A stretch of 64,000 nucleotides of DNA from Imbroritus primus (GCA_000272025.2 AKCV02000015.1:434001-498000), one strand, 5' to 3'; shown: positions 44,594-54,209, counted from the first letter of the stretch. Numbers and translations are program-made. Notes: generated by a model from the sequence alone, not told the origin.

Positions 44594-45799
44594 TCAGAGC
44601 AGGTGGTCGAGCAGGTCGGGGCCGAACACTTCGCGGTGGATGCGCGTGGGCGGTACACCAGCGGCAACCAGGTCACGCCACTGTACCTGCATGAACGGCA
44701 ACGGACCGCACAGGTACACCGGTTGGTCGGCGTAGGCCCAGACCGGCAGCCGGGCGACATCCATCCGTCCGGCGAAGATGCCTGTGGACGGCTGCGCGGC
44801 GGTATCGAGCGTCTCATAGAATACGGCGGTCCGCAGGTTCGGCATGCGGGCTTGCGCGTCGGCCAGGTCCTGGCGGTGCGGATGGTGCGCGGCATCCCGT
44901 GCGGCGTAGCCGAAGACGACTTCGCGCTGCGGGTGGCATCGGGCGATTGCGTTGAGCGTGCCGATCATTGGCGTGATGCCGATGCCGGCGGATAGCAGAA
45001 CGATCGGCGTGGTGCTGCGCACGTCGGGCTGGAAGTCACCGAATGGCTTGGTGATGGCGAGCATGCCGCCCACTTCAAGATTGTCGTGCAACCAGTTCGA
45101 TACCTGGCCAGCGGGGGTTTCCTGGCCGGCGACTTCACGCTTGACCGAGATACGTAGTGTCGGCTGGCCGGGGGCGTCCGACAGGCTGTACTGGCGCAAC
45201 TGGCGCAGGCCGCCGGGCAGGTCGACGGCGACGCTCACATACTGGCCGGGAACGAAGTCGGGTGTCGCTTCGCCATCCATGGGGGCCAGCGTGAACGAAC
45301 GCGCCAGCGTACCCTGGTTCTCGATGCCCACCACACGCATCGACTGCAGTGCGCCGGGAGCGGTGCCGGCGGCTTCGTACAGCTTGCGCTCCTCGGTAAT
45401 CAGCGCATGCGCGAGCAGTCCGTAGGCTTCTTCCCACGCGCTCAGCAGGTCCGGCGTGGCGGCAGCGCCGAGGGTTTCCTGGATGGCGCCGAGCAGATGC
45501 CGGCCAACGATCGGATAGTGTTCGGCGGTGATGCCGACCGAGGCATGCTTGTGCACGATCCGGCTGACCACCGGGCCGAGCGCCGCTGCGTTGTCGATGT
45601 TTGCCGCATAGGCAAACACGGCCGATGCGAGGGATTGCTGCTGTGCGCCGCTGGCCTGGTTGCCCATGTTGAACAGGTTCGTCAGCTCCGGATGGGCGGC
45701 GAACATGTTGCGGTAAAACGTGGTGGTGATGGCCAGTCCATGTTCGCGCAGCACGGGAACGCTGGCGTCGATGTACGGGCGGGCTTCGGCGGACAACAT
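44594..45799 (-). CDS. hmp: Flavohemoglobin (nitric oxide dioxygenase)
   Basis: This 401-residue protein oxidises NO to nitrate with NAD(P)H. The globin domain (residues 1-140) has the proximal His in VHKHASVGI (about 85) and distal Tyr/Gln positions in FYRNMF; the FAD domain has RQYSLSDAP; the NAD domain has AGIGITPMIGTLNAI and YLCGPLPFM. ATG 45799 has GGAG upstream, and a perfect NsrR-like palindrome lies 15-33 bp before the start. It follows nsrR on the same strand. Confidence 0.95.
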   Translation of the reverse strand: MLSAEARPYIDASVPVLREHGLAITTTFYRNMFAAHPELTNLFNMGNQASGAQQQSLASAVFAYAANIDNAAALGPVVSRIVHKHASVGITAEHYPIVGRHLLGAIQETLGAAATPDLLSAWEEAYGLLAHALITEERKLYEAAGTAPGALQSMRVVGIENQGTLARSFTLAPMDGEATPDFVPGQYVSVAVDLPGGLRQLRQYSLSDAPGQPTLRISVKREVAGQETPAGQVSNWLHDNLEVGGMLAITKPFGDFQPDVRSTTPIVLLSAGIGITPMIGTLNAIARCHPQREVVFGYAARDAAHHPHRQDLADAQARMPNLRTAVFYETLDTAAQPSTGIFAGRMDVARLPVWAYADQPVYLCGPLPFMQVQWRDLVAAGVPPTRIHREVFGPDLLDHLL

Positions 45800-45813
45800 C
45801 GTTTTTCTCCAAT

Positions 45814-45832
45814 GTTGCATATAAAATGCAAC
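45814..45832 (-). promoter_or_regulatory. NsrR-box-like palindrome upstream of hmp
   Basis: GTTGCAT-N5-ATGCAAC, a perfect 7-bp inverted repeat, lies 15 bp before the hmp start. It shares TGCAT...ATGCA with the site at 46377 and with the known NsrR consensus. Confidence 0.75.
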
Positions 45833-45881
45833 TTTAAGTGCCTAAAAAAACCACGGTCGTCCGTGGCATGACAAACGGGTC

Positions 45882-46343
45882 TCAGTGCGCGGTGCTGGCA
45901 GTGCGACCCAGAAATTCCCGGTGCAGGCGGATGATCTGGGCACCGGTGCCGGCCCCCACGATATCGCGCAACGTATAGCGGTTCATGGTGGCGTAGAACG
46001 CATCCTGGCCGGCACGCAGGGCATGGCGCAGCAGGCAGTCGCCGGACAGGGCGCAATCCAGTCCCTGGCAGTCGACGACTTCATCATCGCCTTCCAGCGC
46101 CCGCAAGACGGTACCGATGTGCAGCTGCTCGGCGGCAATGCCGAGACGGATGCCGCCGTGGCGGCCGCGTGTCGCATCCACCCATCCCAGCTTGGCCAGT
46201 GCACCCACGGCCTTGACCAGGTGGTTGTGCGGAATGGCGAACTGCTGCGCCACCTCGGCCACGGTGACCGGGGTGGTGCGGGCATCGCTGGCGAGATACA
46301 TCAGCACTCGCAAGCCGATATCGGAAAAACGCGTGAGACGCAT
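45882..46343 (-). CDS. nsrR: Nitric-oxide-sensing repressor NsrR
   Basis: This 153-residue Rrf2 protein has the winged helix RLTRFSDIGLRVLMYLA ... HNHLVKAVGALAKLGWV and the Fe-S cysteines Cys93, Cys98 and Cys104 in CQGLDCALSGDCLL, spaced as in NsrR. The cluster is destroyed by NO, lifting repression. It heads a block with hmp, nnrS and a cupin, and palindromes matching its box stand before nsrR and before hmp. Confidence 0.94.
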   Translation of the reverse strand: MRLTRFSDIGLRVLMYLASDARTTPVTVAEVAQQFAIPHNHLVKAVGALAKLGWVDATRGRHGGIRLGIAAEQLHIGTVLRALEGDDEVVDCQGLDCALSGDCLLRHALRAGQDAFYATMNRYTLRDIVGAGTGAQIIRLHREFLGRTASTAH

Positions 46344-46706
46344 GACAGGCTCCGTGATGGCGCCATGATATTAAATTTGCATTTTAAATGCAACATATTC
46401 ACGGGGCTGTGATGTGGCTGTGTTGTCTCTGCACATCCCGACCACCGGTCCCAGCTGTCAGGTGGCCGTCGGACACCGCCTTCCGATCAAAAGGCGGGGC
46501 TGCGCATACCGGTTTGCCTGGTCGGCAGGGTGTTCGTTCAACACCGGGCCACAGCGGTTGTGCCGTCGTGGGGTATGCGAAGCGTGTCGGCTGGTGTCAT
46601 TACACGCCTGAACAATCCATCTGACAAATAGAGAATGGCGCTAAAACTATCTTGAAAACAGATGGTATGCGTTATCCTGTGGTGGGTATGTCTTCTGGGA
46701 AGCCTC
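46344..46706. other. 363-bp divergent control region of nsrR and LysR
   Basis: No gene is visible. The NsrR-like palindrome is at 46377. Near the LysR side, CCATCTG (46617) and CAGATGG (46659) form a distant inverted pair that could be part of a LysR site. Nothing else stands out. Confidence 0.5.
46377..46393. promoter_or_regulatory. NsrR-box palindrome upstream of nsrR
   Basis: TTGCATTT-T-AAATGCAA is a perfect 17-bp palindrome 34 bp before the nsrR start. It fits the NsrR consensus (ATGCATTT...AAATGCAT core), indicating autoregulation. Confidence 0.82.
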
Positions 46707-47660
46707 ATGGAACTTCGGCAACTGCGGTATCTGGTGGCGATTGCGGAACACGGCAGCTTTTCGCGCGCGGCCGAGAAGGTGTTCATCGCGCAGTCGGCGC
46801 TCAGTCATCAGCTCGCGCAGCTCGAGCGGGAACTCGGCGTGCAGTTGCTGCACCGCGCACACCGCGGCGTCGAGCTGACCGAGGCGGGACATGCATTTCT
46901 GCCACATGCCAAGGCCGTCCTGCGTCAGACCGAAGATGCCCGCGCCAGCGTGCGCAGCGCACCAGGCGAGCCGGCCGGCAAGGTGGTGATCGGATTACCG
47001 CAAAGTATTTCCAACGTGCTGGCGCTTCCGCTACTGCAAGCAGTACGCGCTGCCTTGCCGAATGTCGAACTCGAATTGACGGAAGAGCTGACGGGCACGC
47101 TGACTGACCAGCTGCGTACCGGTTCGCTGCACCTGGCGGTGCTGTTCGATAACGGCGACCTGTCCGAGTTCGAGACGCAGCCGCTGGCGAGCGAGCGGCT
47201 GTGCCTGGTCTCGCGCCGGCCGGATCAGGGTGCGGCGCCCCGCACGATATCGTTGCGCAAGGCGTTGTCGATGCCGCTCGTATTGCCTGCCGGCCGCCAT
47301 GGCGTGCGGCCGATCATCGAGCGGATGGCGCGGGAGCGCGGCTATGGTGCGCCGCATGTGATTGCCGATATCAGTTCTGTCAGCATTCTGCGGTCGACTC
47401 TGCTCGCGGGTATCGGACACACGCTGTTACCGGTGATGCCGCTCAAGGCCGACATCGACAGCGGCGGGCTGGTGGCTGTGCCCGTGGTATCGCCGCCGCT
47501 GGTGAGGGTGGTGGCGGTATGTGCGTCGCGCCGTGTACCGCTGACGGCTGCCGCCACGGCGGTTCTGCAGATGCTGGATACGCTGGTGCGCGACCTGTGC
47601 CGCAGCGGTGCATGGGTCGATGCGACACCGTTGGGTGTGTCCACCGAGACGCGCGTCTGA
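46707..47660 (+). CDS. LysR-family transcriptional regulator
   Basis: This 317-residue regulator has the LysR winged helix at the start (MELRQLRYLVAIAEHGSFSRAAEKVFIAQSALSHQLAQLE) and a periplasmic-binding-like effector domain. ATG 46707 has GGGAA upstream. It is divergent from nsrR and convergent with the MocR gene, so no target is obvious from position; it may act on its own promoter. Confidence 0.9.
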   Translation: MELRQLRYLVAIAEHGSFSRAAEKVFIAQSALSHQLAQLERELGVQLLHRAHRGVELTEAGHAFLPHAKAVLRQTEDARASVRSAPGEPAGKVVIGLPQSISNVLALPLLQAVRAALPNVELELTEELTGTLTDQLRTGSLHLAVLFDNGDLSEFETQPLASERLCLVSRRPDQGAAPRTISLRKALSMPLVLPAGRHGVRPIIERMARERGYGAPHVIADISSVSILRSTLLAGIGHTLLPVMPLKADIDSGGLVAVPVVSPPLVRVVAVCASRRVPLTAAATAVLQMLDTLVRDLCRSGAWVDATPLGVSTETRV

Positions 47661-47715
47661 TCTTGCCAGGCTGTATGGCGGTTGTGCTGCTGCTGGGGCT
47701 TCGCAGCCAGCGCTG

Positions 47716-49134
47716 CTATTGCGACAACTGCCGGTGCGCCAGTGCGCCAAGGGTCTGCATGGCCTGTTCCGTCGCTTCGGTCCACGCTTGCCCATAGTTG
47801 AGGCGGATGCAGTTGCGATAGCTGCGGCGCGCCGAGAAAATCGGGCCAGGCGCAATCGAGATGTCGTGCTCGAGCGCTTCGCGATGTAGCGCCAGCGCGT
47901 CGAATTCACGTGGGAACTCGACCCACAGAAAATATCCGCCTGCCGGCCGGGAGACGCGCACGTCTTCCGGAAAGTCGCGCGCAATGGCTTTGAGCAACTG
48001 GCCCTGCTGGGTCTCGAGCGCGTGGCGCAGCTTGCGCAGGTGCTTGTCGTAGCCGCCGTTCTGCAAGTACTCGGCGATTGCCAGCTGGGCGGGAATGCTT
48101 GCCGACAGCGTCGTCATCAGTTTCTGCCGCTGGATGGCATCGCCAAAGCGCCCGGGGGCAGCCCAGCCGATGCGGAAGCCGGGTGCGAGCGTTTTTGAAA
48201 ACGAGCCGCAATGCATGACCAGTCCCTCGGTATCGAACGCCTTGGCCGGCACCGGGCTGCGGCTGCCGAAATACAGCTCGCCGTAGACATCATCCTCGAT
48301 CAGCGGAACCTGATGGCGGGTCAGTAGTTCGACCAGCGCTTTCTTCTTGTCCGCGGTCATGCTCGCGCCCATGGGATTCTGGAACTGCGTCATGAACCAG
48401 CAGGCACGCACCGGATGACGCTTGAGTGCATCGGCGAGGGCGGCGAGATCAATGCCCTCGCTGGGGTGCACGGGGATCTCCACGGCTTTCAGGCCAAGCC
48501 GCTCAAGCGCCTGCAGCGCCGCGTAGAAGCCCGGCGATTCGATGGCGACTACATCACCGGGCCGCGTCACGGCCATCAGGCACAGATTGAGCGCTTCCAA
48601 TGCGCCGTTGGTGACGATGATGTCTTCGGTCGGCTGCGGAATGCCAGCGCCGAGATAGCGCAGAGCGATCTGCTGACGCAGCGCCGGATTGCCGGGCGGC
48701 ATATCGGCGACCGACAACCAGGGGTCGATGGCACGCCCCGCGCGGGCGAGCGACTTGCCGAGCCGCGCCCACGGAAACAGCTCAGGGGACGGAAATGCCG
48801 ATCCCAGTTGTACGAGCCGCGGGTCCCGTGCCGCATCGAGCACCGAGAACACCAGTTCGGAGATGTCCACGCTTGTCGATACCTTGCGCGAGCGCGTCAT
48901 GCCGGGCGGCGGCAGCGTGCGGCCCGGCGTTCCGGCGACGTAGTAGCCCGAACGTTCGCGGGCGCGGACCAGACCACGTTCCTCCAGCCGGTAGTAGGCC
49001 TGGAAGGCGGTCGACGGACTCACGCCATACTGCGCCACCGTGGTGCGGATCGATGGCATCTTGGTGCCGGGTGGCAGCTTACCGTTGCGGATGTCGCGGG
49101 AGAGCGCCTCGGCCAGCGCTTCGTAGCGTTTCAT
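47716..49134 (-). CDS. MocR-type GntR/aminotransferase regulator
   Basis: This 472-residue protein fuses an N-terminal GntR winged helix (LPPGTKMPSIRTTVAQYGVSPSTAFQAY) to a class-I aminotransferase-like domain with the PLP Lys in CGSFSKTLAPGFRIGW and phosphate-binding GALEALN. MocR/PdxR/GabR proteins sense amino compounds through PLP. It is divergent from the cytochrome c/spermidine-dehydrogenase-like pair across a 180-bp gap and is a good candidate for its regulator. Confidence 0.92.
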   Translation of the reverse strand: MKRYEALAEALSRDIRNGKLPPGTKMPSIRTTVAQYGVSPSTAFQAYYRLEERGLVRARERSGYYVAGTPGRTLPPPGMTRSRKVSTSVDISELVFSVLDAARDPRLVQLGSAFPSPELFPWARLGKSLARAGRAIDPWLSVADMPPGNPALRQQIALRYLGAGIPQPTEDIIVTNGALEALNLCLMAVTRPGDVVAIESPGFYAALQALERLGLKAVEIPVHPSEGIDLAALADALKRHPVRACWFMTQFQNPMGASMTADKKKALVELLTRHQVPLIEDDVYGELYFGSRSPVPAKAFDTEGLVMHCGSFSKTLAPGFRIGWAAPGRFGDAIQRQKLMTTLSASIPAQLAIAEYLQNGGYDKHLRKLRHALETQQGQLLKAIARDFPEDVRVSRPAGGYFLWVEFPREFDALALHREALEHDISIAPGPIFSARRSYRNCIRLNYGQAWTEATEQAMQTLGALAHRQLSQ

Positions 49135-49314
49135 GGGAGTGGAGTGGTTCTTGGGTAGTTGGTTTAATCGACGCTCTGACTGACAATCTGATACGGTAAA
49201 TTAACATGAAACTGGTTCTGTTACTTTTTCTTGGGGCTCGTCATACTGCACCCTGAGACAACTCGCGTACGTGTAGTTCAACCTTTCCGACCCTACGAAT
49301 CCAGACCCATTGCT

Positions 49315-50598
49315 GTGATCACCCGATATCTTCAACGGGCCATGCTGGCCCTGGCACTGGCTGTGCCCTGTGCAGCGATGGCTGCGTCAGCCGATAGCGC
49401 CCAGCTGAGCCGTGGCCAGTATCTGGCCACCGTCGGCAATTGCATGTCCTGTCATACCGCGCCTGGCGGCGCGCCGCTGGCAGGAGGCTTGCCGCTCAAG
49501 ACGCCGCTTGGCACGGTGTACTCCACCAACATCACCCCCGATCCCGAGACTGGCATCGGCGCCTACTCGCGTGACGAGTTCGAGCAAGCGGTACGGCGCG
49601 GCGTCGCCAGGCATGGTAAGCGGCTGTATCCGGCCATGCCATATCCGTCGTACGCAGGGCTGACCGATGATGATGTCGATGCGCTGTACGCCTACCTGAA
49701 GCATGCCGTCAAGCCGGTGCGCCAGGCGACGCCTGCGCCGGAGATCCCGTGGCTGCTGGGCATGCGCTGGCCGCTGGCGATCTGGAACTGGCTGTTCGTG
49801 GACAGCAAGCCTTATCAGCCGGATGCGGGCAAGTCAGCTGAATGGAATCGCGGGGCCTATCTCACGCAGGCGGTTGCGCATTGCGGTGCCTGTCATACGC
49901 CACGCAACGTGGTGGCGGCGGAGCGGGCGCTGGACGAGCGCAGCAGCCTGTATCTTGCCGGAGCGCGTGTTGACGGCTGGTCCGCGCCGAACCTCACGGG
50001 AGACCAGATCACCGGGCTGGGTGCATGGTCGCGCGAAGAGGTGGCCGAGTACCTGCGTACCGGACGCAACGCCCACGCAACGTCCTTCGGCCCGATGTCG
50101 GAAGTGATTTCTGGCGGTACGCAATATCTCACGCAACGCGATGCGCTGGCCATCGCTACCTATCTGAAGACCTTGCCGGGCGTGCGCGGCGAGAAGACGC
50201 CGTTCCGCTACGATCCGGCCGTCGCCGAGGCCCTGGCCCAGGGCCGTCTCGACAAGCCCGGCGCGCGGCGTTATGCCGAGTACTGCATGGCCTGCCATGG
50301 CGTAGACGGCAAGGGCTTCCGCCGGGTGTTCCCGCCGCTGGCCGGTAACGCTGTAGTGGCCGATCCCGATCCTGCATCGCTCATCCGCCTGCTGCTGGAC
50401 GGTGCGGTGACTGCGAACGTCGCCACCGGACCTGCCGAGTACCACATGCCAGCCTATGGCTGGACCCTCGACGACCAAGAACTGGCCAACATCCTGACCT
50501 TCATCCGCACCAGCTGGGGCAATGCCGCGCCGGCCGTTACCGACGCCACGGTGGGCCGCTATCGCGCCGCCCAGGCCAAGCAAGTGAGACAACCATGA
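49315..50598 (+). CDS. Triheme cytochrome c, dehydrogenase-associated
   Basis: This protein of about 427 residues has a signal peptide (LALALAVPCAAMAAS) and three CxxCH heme sites: CMSCH, CGACH and CMACH, with a Met ligand region near AYGWTLDD. Such triheme proteins of the alcohol/gluconate-dehydrogenase type pass electrons from a periplasmic flavoenzyme or quinoenzyme to the respiratory chain. GTG 49315 is the best start but has no strong ribosome site, and a frame to 49231 begins only with TTG. It overlaps the flavoprotein gene by 4 bp, so they form an enzyme-electron-acceptor pair. Confidence 0.86.
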   Translation: MITRYLQRAMLALALAVPCAAMAASADSAQLSRGQYLATVGNCMSCHTAPGGAPLAGGLPLKTPLGTVYSTNITPDPETGIGAYSRDEFEQAVRRGVARHGKRLYPAMPYPSYAGLTDDDVDALYAYLKHAVKPVRQATPAPEIPWLLGMRWPLAIWNWLFVDSKPYQPDAGKSAEWNRGAYLTQAVAHCGACHTPRNVVAAERALDERSSLYLAGARVDGWSAPNLTGDQITGLGAWSREEVAEYLRTGRNAHATSFGPMSEVISGGTQYLTQRDALAIATYLKTLPGVRGEKTPFRYDPAVAEALAQGRLDKPGARRYAEYCMACHGVDGKGFRRVFPPLAGNAVVADPDPASLIRLLLDGAVTANVATGPAEYHMPAYGWTLDDQELANILTFIRTSWGNAAPAVTDATVGRYRAAQAKQVRQP

Positions 50599-52388
50599 GC
50601 ATCACGCGACGAGATTTTCTGAATGGTACGGCGCTGAGCATCGCCGCCGGCATGCTGCCGTCTTCACTGCTGCATGCGGCGGACGCGGCGCGCGCGGGTT
50701 ATCCGCCAGCATTGACCGGCCTGCGTGGCAACCACGCAGGCTCGTATGCGCTGGCCCATAGCCTTGGCCGGGAAGGCGTGAAGTACCGTGCCGTGACGCC
50801 CCGTGAGGTATACGATCTTGTCGTCGTGGGCGGCGGCATCAGCGGCCTCGCGGCCGCGTGGTTCTATCGGCGCAAGTTCGGCGCGGACAAACGTATCCTG
50901 ATTCTCGAGAACCACGACGATTTCGGGGGACATGCGCGCCGCAACGAGTTCACTGTCCGTGGTAAGCGCTTGGTCTCGTATGGCGGTAGCGCCGGTATTC
51001 GCGCCTCCGCGCTGGAACAGCCGGCCGTCGCTGCATTGTTTGCTGGGCTGGGTCTCGATGCTCGCACGCGCCTGGCGGACGAGGGAATGTACACGCAGCG
51101 CGGACTGGGCCGTGCGGTGTTCTTCAACCGCGAACATTTCGGGCGCGATCAGTTGCTGACCGGCGATCCGCTCCTCGAACGCGCAACCGCCGCAGCGTTT
51201 CTCGCGCAGGCGCCGCTGCCGGCGGAGGACCGTACCGCATTGCAGCGTTTGTTCGATGGCAGCGCTGATTTCCTGGTAGGCATGCCGGACGGTGAGCGCG
51301 CTACCTACCTGCGCCGTACCAGCTATGCGGCTTTCCTGCGTGAACGCGTGAAACTGGGTGTCGCTGGGCTGCGCTTCTTCCGCAGCCGGACCAACGATGC
51401 CTACGCACTGGACAGCGAAGGCGTATCCGTGCTCGATGCGCTGGCGATCGGGCTGCCAGCCGGCGCGGGCATGCCGTCGGGTGTGAACAATCCATGGCTG
51501 GGCAAGGCGCCGGACACCTGGCTGCGTTTCGTCGATGGCAATGCCGGCATCGCGCGCCTGCTGGTGCGCGACCTGATTCCCGGCGTGGCCAAGGCCGGTG
51601 CCGTGGACAGCATTGCACAGGCGCAGTTCGACTATGCCCAGCTGGACCAGGAGAAAGCCAAGGTACGCCTGCGGCTCAATAGCCTGGTGGTTGGACTGGA
51701 GCAGGACCGCCGGCTGAGCCGCGTGACATACGGTGTTGATGGCGCGCTATACGCGGCCGAGACCACGCATGTCGTGCTGGCCGGCTACAACATGATGATT
51801 CCCTTCATCATGCCGGAACTCCCTGCGCCGCAGAAAGCCGCACTGCGTGATGCTGTCAAGGCGCCGTTGATCTATACCAAGGTGGCGCTCGACAACTGGC
51901 GTGCCTTCGATGCGCTCAAGATACGCAGCATCCATGCCCCGACGCAGCGCTATACCGATCTCAGGCTGGAGACACCGGCCGGTGCAAGCCCGGATGACCC
52001 GGTGGTGCTGCATATGCTCTACGTGCCGACCGTGCCGGATAGCGGCATGACAGCGCGCGAGCGATTCCGTGCCGGGCGTGCGCAGTTACTGGCCACGCCA
52101 TACGAGGCACTGGAGCGCGATGTCCTGGGGCAGCTCGATCGCATGCTGGGCCCGGCCGGGTTTGCATCGAAGAAGGAAGTGCGAGCCATCACGGTGAATC
52201 GCTGGTCGCATGGCTATGCGTGCATGCCGAACAGCCTGTACAAGGATGTCGAGGCCGCGCGGAAAAAGCTGCAGGTGGCAGCCGCCCCGGCGGGGCGCGT
52301 GGCCATTGCCAACAGCGATGCAGGTGGCAGCCCGTCTGTCGGCGCCGCCATCGAGCAGGCGGCACGTGCGGTGGAAGCGTTCCGCTAG
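50595..52388 (+). CDS. Tat-exported FAD-dependent amine dehydrogenase (spermidine dehydrogenase-like)
   Basis: This 597-residue protein starts with a twin-arginine signal (SITRRDFLNGTALSIAAGM). It has the FAD motif DLVVVGGGISGLAAAW and a DDFGGHARRNEF region as in flavin amine oxidases, with NRWSHGYACMPNSLY near the end. Its Tat start and layout resemble periplasmic spermidine dehydrogenase (SpdH) of Pseudomonas; I infer polyamine oxidation, with electrons to the coupled cytochrome. It overlaps the cytochrome gene by 4 bp and faces a MocR regulator across the pair. Confidence 0.8.
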   Translation: MSITRRDFLNGTALSIAAGMLPSSLLHAADAARAGYPPALTGLRGNHAGSYALAHSLGREGVKYRAVTPREVYDLVVVGGGISGLAAAWFYRRKFGADKRILILENHDDFGGHARRNEFTVRGKRLVSYGGSAGIRASALEQPAVAALFAGLGLDARTRLADEGMYTQRGLGRAVFFNREHFGRDQLLTGDPLLERATAAAFLAQAPLPAEDRTALQRLFDGSADFLVGMPDGERATYLRRTSYAAFLRERVKLGVAGLRFFRSRTNDAYALDSEGVSVLDALAIGLPAGAGMPSGVNNPWLGKAPDTWLRFVDGNAGIARLLVRDLIPGVAKAGAVDSIAQAQFDYAQLDQEKAKVRLRLNSLVVGLEQDRRLSRVTYGVDGALYAAETTHVVLAGYNMMIPFIMPELPAPQKAALRDAVKAPLIYTKVALDNWRAFDALKIRSIHAPTQRYTDLRLETPAGASPDDPVVLHMLYVPTVPDSGMTARERFRAGRAQLLATPYEALERDVLGQLDRMLGPAGFASKKEVRAITVNRWSHGYACMPNSLYKDVEAARKKLQVAAAPAGRVAIANSDAGGSPSVGAAIEQAARAVEAFR

Positions 52389-52738
52389 CCTGCTGGCGTG
52401 CCAGGCGGAGAGGTGTCGAGGTACTCGAATTTGTCGCGGACCTCGGCCCACTTTTCGTGTTCCGGCAACGGCGCTTCCGATTGCGGCAGGACCGGCCAGT
52501 CCGGGCGCTGCGAAAGCGCGGCGTTCAGGGCAATGAAATGCTGCTGCTCGGGCGGGAGATCGTCAGCCGAATAGATGGCGCCGACCGGGCATTCGGCCAC
52601 GCACATCGAGCAATCGATGCAGCCATCGGGGTCGATGACCAGGAAATTTGGTCCCGCATGGAAGCAGTCCATCGGGCAAACGTCCACGCAATCGGTGTAG
52701 CGGCATTGGATACAGGCTTCGGTGACGACAAAAGGCAT
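52385..52738 (-). CDS. fdxA: 7Fe ferredoxin (FdxA-type)
   Basis: This 117-residue ferredoxin has two cluster motifs: C-x2-C-x4-C-x3-CP (ACIQCRYTDCVDVCP) and C-x2-C-x2-C-x3-CP (CIDCSMCVAECP), giving one 3Fe-4S and one 4Fe-4S cluster. The C-terminal extension after residue 60 is typical of proteobacterial FdxA. ATG 52738 gives the right start. The stop overlaps the amine dehydrogenase stop by 4 bp, convergent. Its redox partner is not evident. Confidence 0.93.
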   Translation of the reverse strand: MPFVVTEACIQCRYTDCVDVCPMDCFHAGPNFLVIDPDGCIDCSMCVAECPVGAIYSADDLPPEQQHFIALNAALSQRPDWPVLPQSEAPLPEHEKWAEVRDKFEYLDTSPPGTPAG

Positions 52739-52924
52739 GATGGTGCGAGGGCAAGCGGCAGGGTGCACCGTCAACAGGCGGCGGGCAGACCTGACCATGG
52801 TGCCATGTTCGCCAAGCGGCAGGATGCCGCAATCTTGATGCAGTCCTGCAGATTTTCTGAACCTGTGTAATCCGGCCACGCTACGCCCCCAGGGGCGCTG
52901 CGCATGTATGGGCGATGCGTGCTG

Positions 52925-53395
52925 CTACGGCGCGTCTGCCTGGCAGACATCCACCCATTGCGCCTCGGTGATGCGCACGAGCTCCGCCGGGGCGATACGC
53001 ACCGCCGCGTGGACACCGCCTGCTGCCGGCAGGACTTCGTCATATGCCTGTAACGAAACATCCACGTAAACGGGCAATGGCGTCGCCAGCCCGAATGGGC
53101 AGACGCCGCCGACCGGGTGCCCGGTGATTGCTTGCACGTCCTCGGCCGCCAGCATGCGGCCCTTGCCGAACTGCTCCTTGAACTTGCGGTTGTCGACTCG
53201 CGCGTCCCCTTTGGCGACCAGCAGGATCACCCGGTCGTCCGTGAGGCGGAACGACAGTGTCTTGGCGATGCGGCCTGGCTCGACCCCGTGTGCTTCCGCC
53301 GCCAGCGCCACGGTGGCGGTACTCGTATCGAGTTCGATAATTGGAATGGCAAGCTGCCGCGCGGCGAAGAAGGTGCGAACGGATTCGACGGTCAT
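52925..53395 (-). CDS. YbaK/ProX-type aminoacyl-tRNA deacylase
   Basis: This 156-residue protein has the YbaK/EbsC core: GRIAKTLSFRLTDDRVILLVAKGDARVD, KFKEQFGKGRMLAAEDVQAITGHPVGGVCPFGL. Members hydrolyse mischarged tRNA (Cys/Pro/Ala). The Lys in AKTLSF is the usual catalytic residue. It is a single gene with no operon partner; the exact tRNA cannot be told from sequence. Confidence 0.88.
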   Translation of the reverse strand: MTVESVRTFFAARQLAIPIIELDTSTATVALAAEAHGVEPGRIAKTLSFRLTDDRVILLVAKGDARVDNRKFKEQFGKGRMLAAEDVQAITGHPVGGVCPFGLATPLPVYVDVSLQAYDEVLPAAGGVHAAVRIAPAELVRITEAQWVDVCQADAP

Positions 53396-53630
53396 GGTCT
53401 GGAGCGGTTGTGTTGGAAAGCTGGTTCAAAACCGGCAGGATGGTTGCGCGCGAGTGGCATGTACACCATGCATGGCGCAGCCGTGATTGTAGCTTTTCGG
53501 GTTACGGTCCAGTCATGCGCATGGTGTGCGGGACTGGTTACACCCGAAACACAGAGATACAGATAAGGCACACAACTTTACGGAAGGTCTCGCTAGACTG
53601 CATCTACTCGATCAGCAAAGGAGCGATCCC

Positions 53631-54071
53631 ATGAAGACACGTCAGATCCTGGCCGCCGCCGCGCTTGCCGCTGCTTCCCTGGCCGCTGTGCCGATGACCG
53701 CACAGGCTGCGGTTGGCGTGAGCATTTCGGTTGGTGTGGCACCGCCGCCGGTGCGTTACGAGCCTGTACCGGCGCCGCGTGCCGGCTATGTCTGGGCCCC
53801 GGGTTACTGGGGCTGGGAAAACCAGCGCCATGTGTGGCAGCGCGGTCACTGGGTGCGCGCGCGTCCCGGCTACGCTTATGCTGCGCCGCACTGGGTGCGC
53901 GCCGGCGATGGCTGGCGCTTCGAGCGAGAGCAGTGGCGCGCCGAGCGTCGGGCTGACCGTCGGGAACGCGTCTACGACCGTGGTTACCGCCAGGGATACC
54001 GGCAAGCCAACCGCGATGACCGGCATGACCGTCACCCCGGCCGCGGCCATGCGTACGGCCACCGTCATTGA
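53631..54071 (+). CDS. Small exported protein with YxWxPGYW-type repeats
   Basis: This 146-residue protein has a signal peptide (AAALAAASLAAVPMTAQAA) and aromatic repeats: GYVWAPGYWGWENQRHVW and GHWVRARPGYAYAAPHWV, then an Arg/His-rich tail (RRADRRERVYDRGY...HRH). Such YXWGXX-like proteins are small secreted or periplasmic proteins of unknown function, common in Burkholderiales. AAAGGAG lies 7 bases before ATG 53631. A terminator lies 139 bp downstream. Confidence 0.8.
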   Translation: MKTRQILAAAALAAASLAAVPMTAQAAVGVSISVGVAPPPVRYEPVPAPRAGYVWAPGYWGWENQRHVWQRGHWVRARPGYAYAAPHWVRAGDGWRFEREQWRAERRADRRERVYDRGYRQGYRQANRDDRHDRHPGRGHAYGHRH

Positions 54072-54209
54072 GGGAGTTTTGTAGGCCATGCACCGACAAG
54101 GACTTCAGTGCACGGCGGACAGTATGGGCGCGGGGGCCTGCCTACACTGATAGTGCACTCTCCCCCGAGATGCCCCTTAAGTCCACATTCCCCTTTGTGG
54201 CAAACATTT

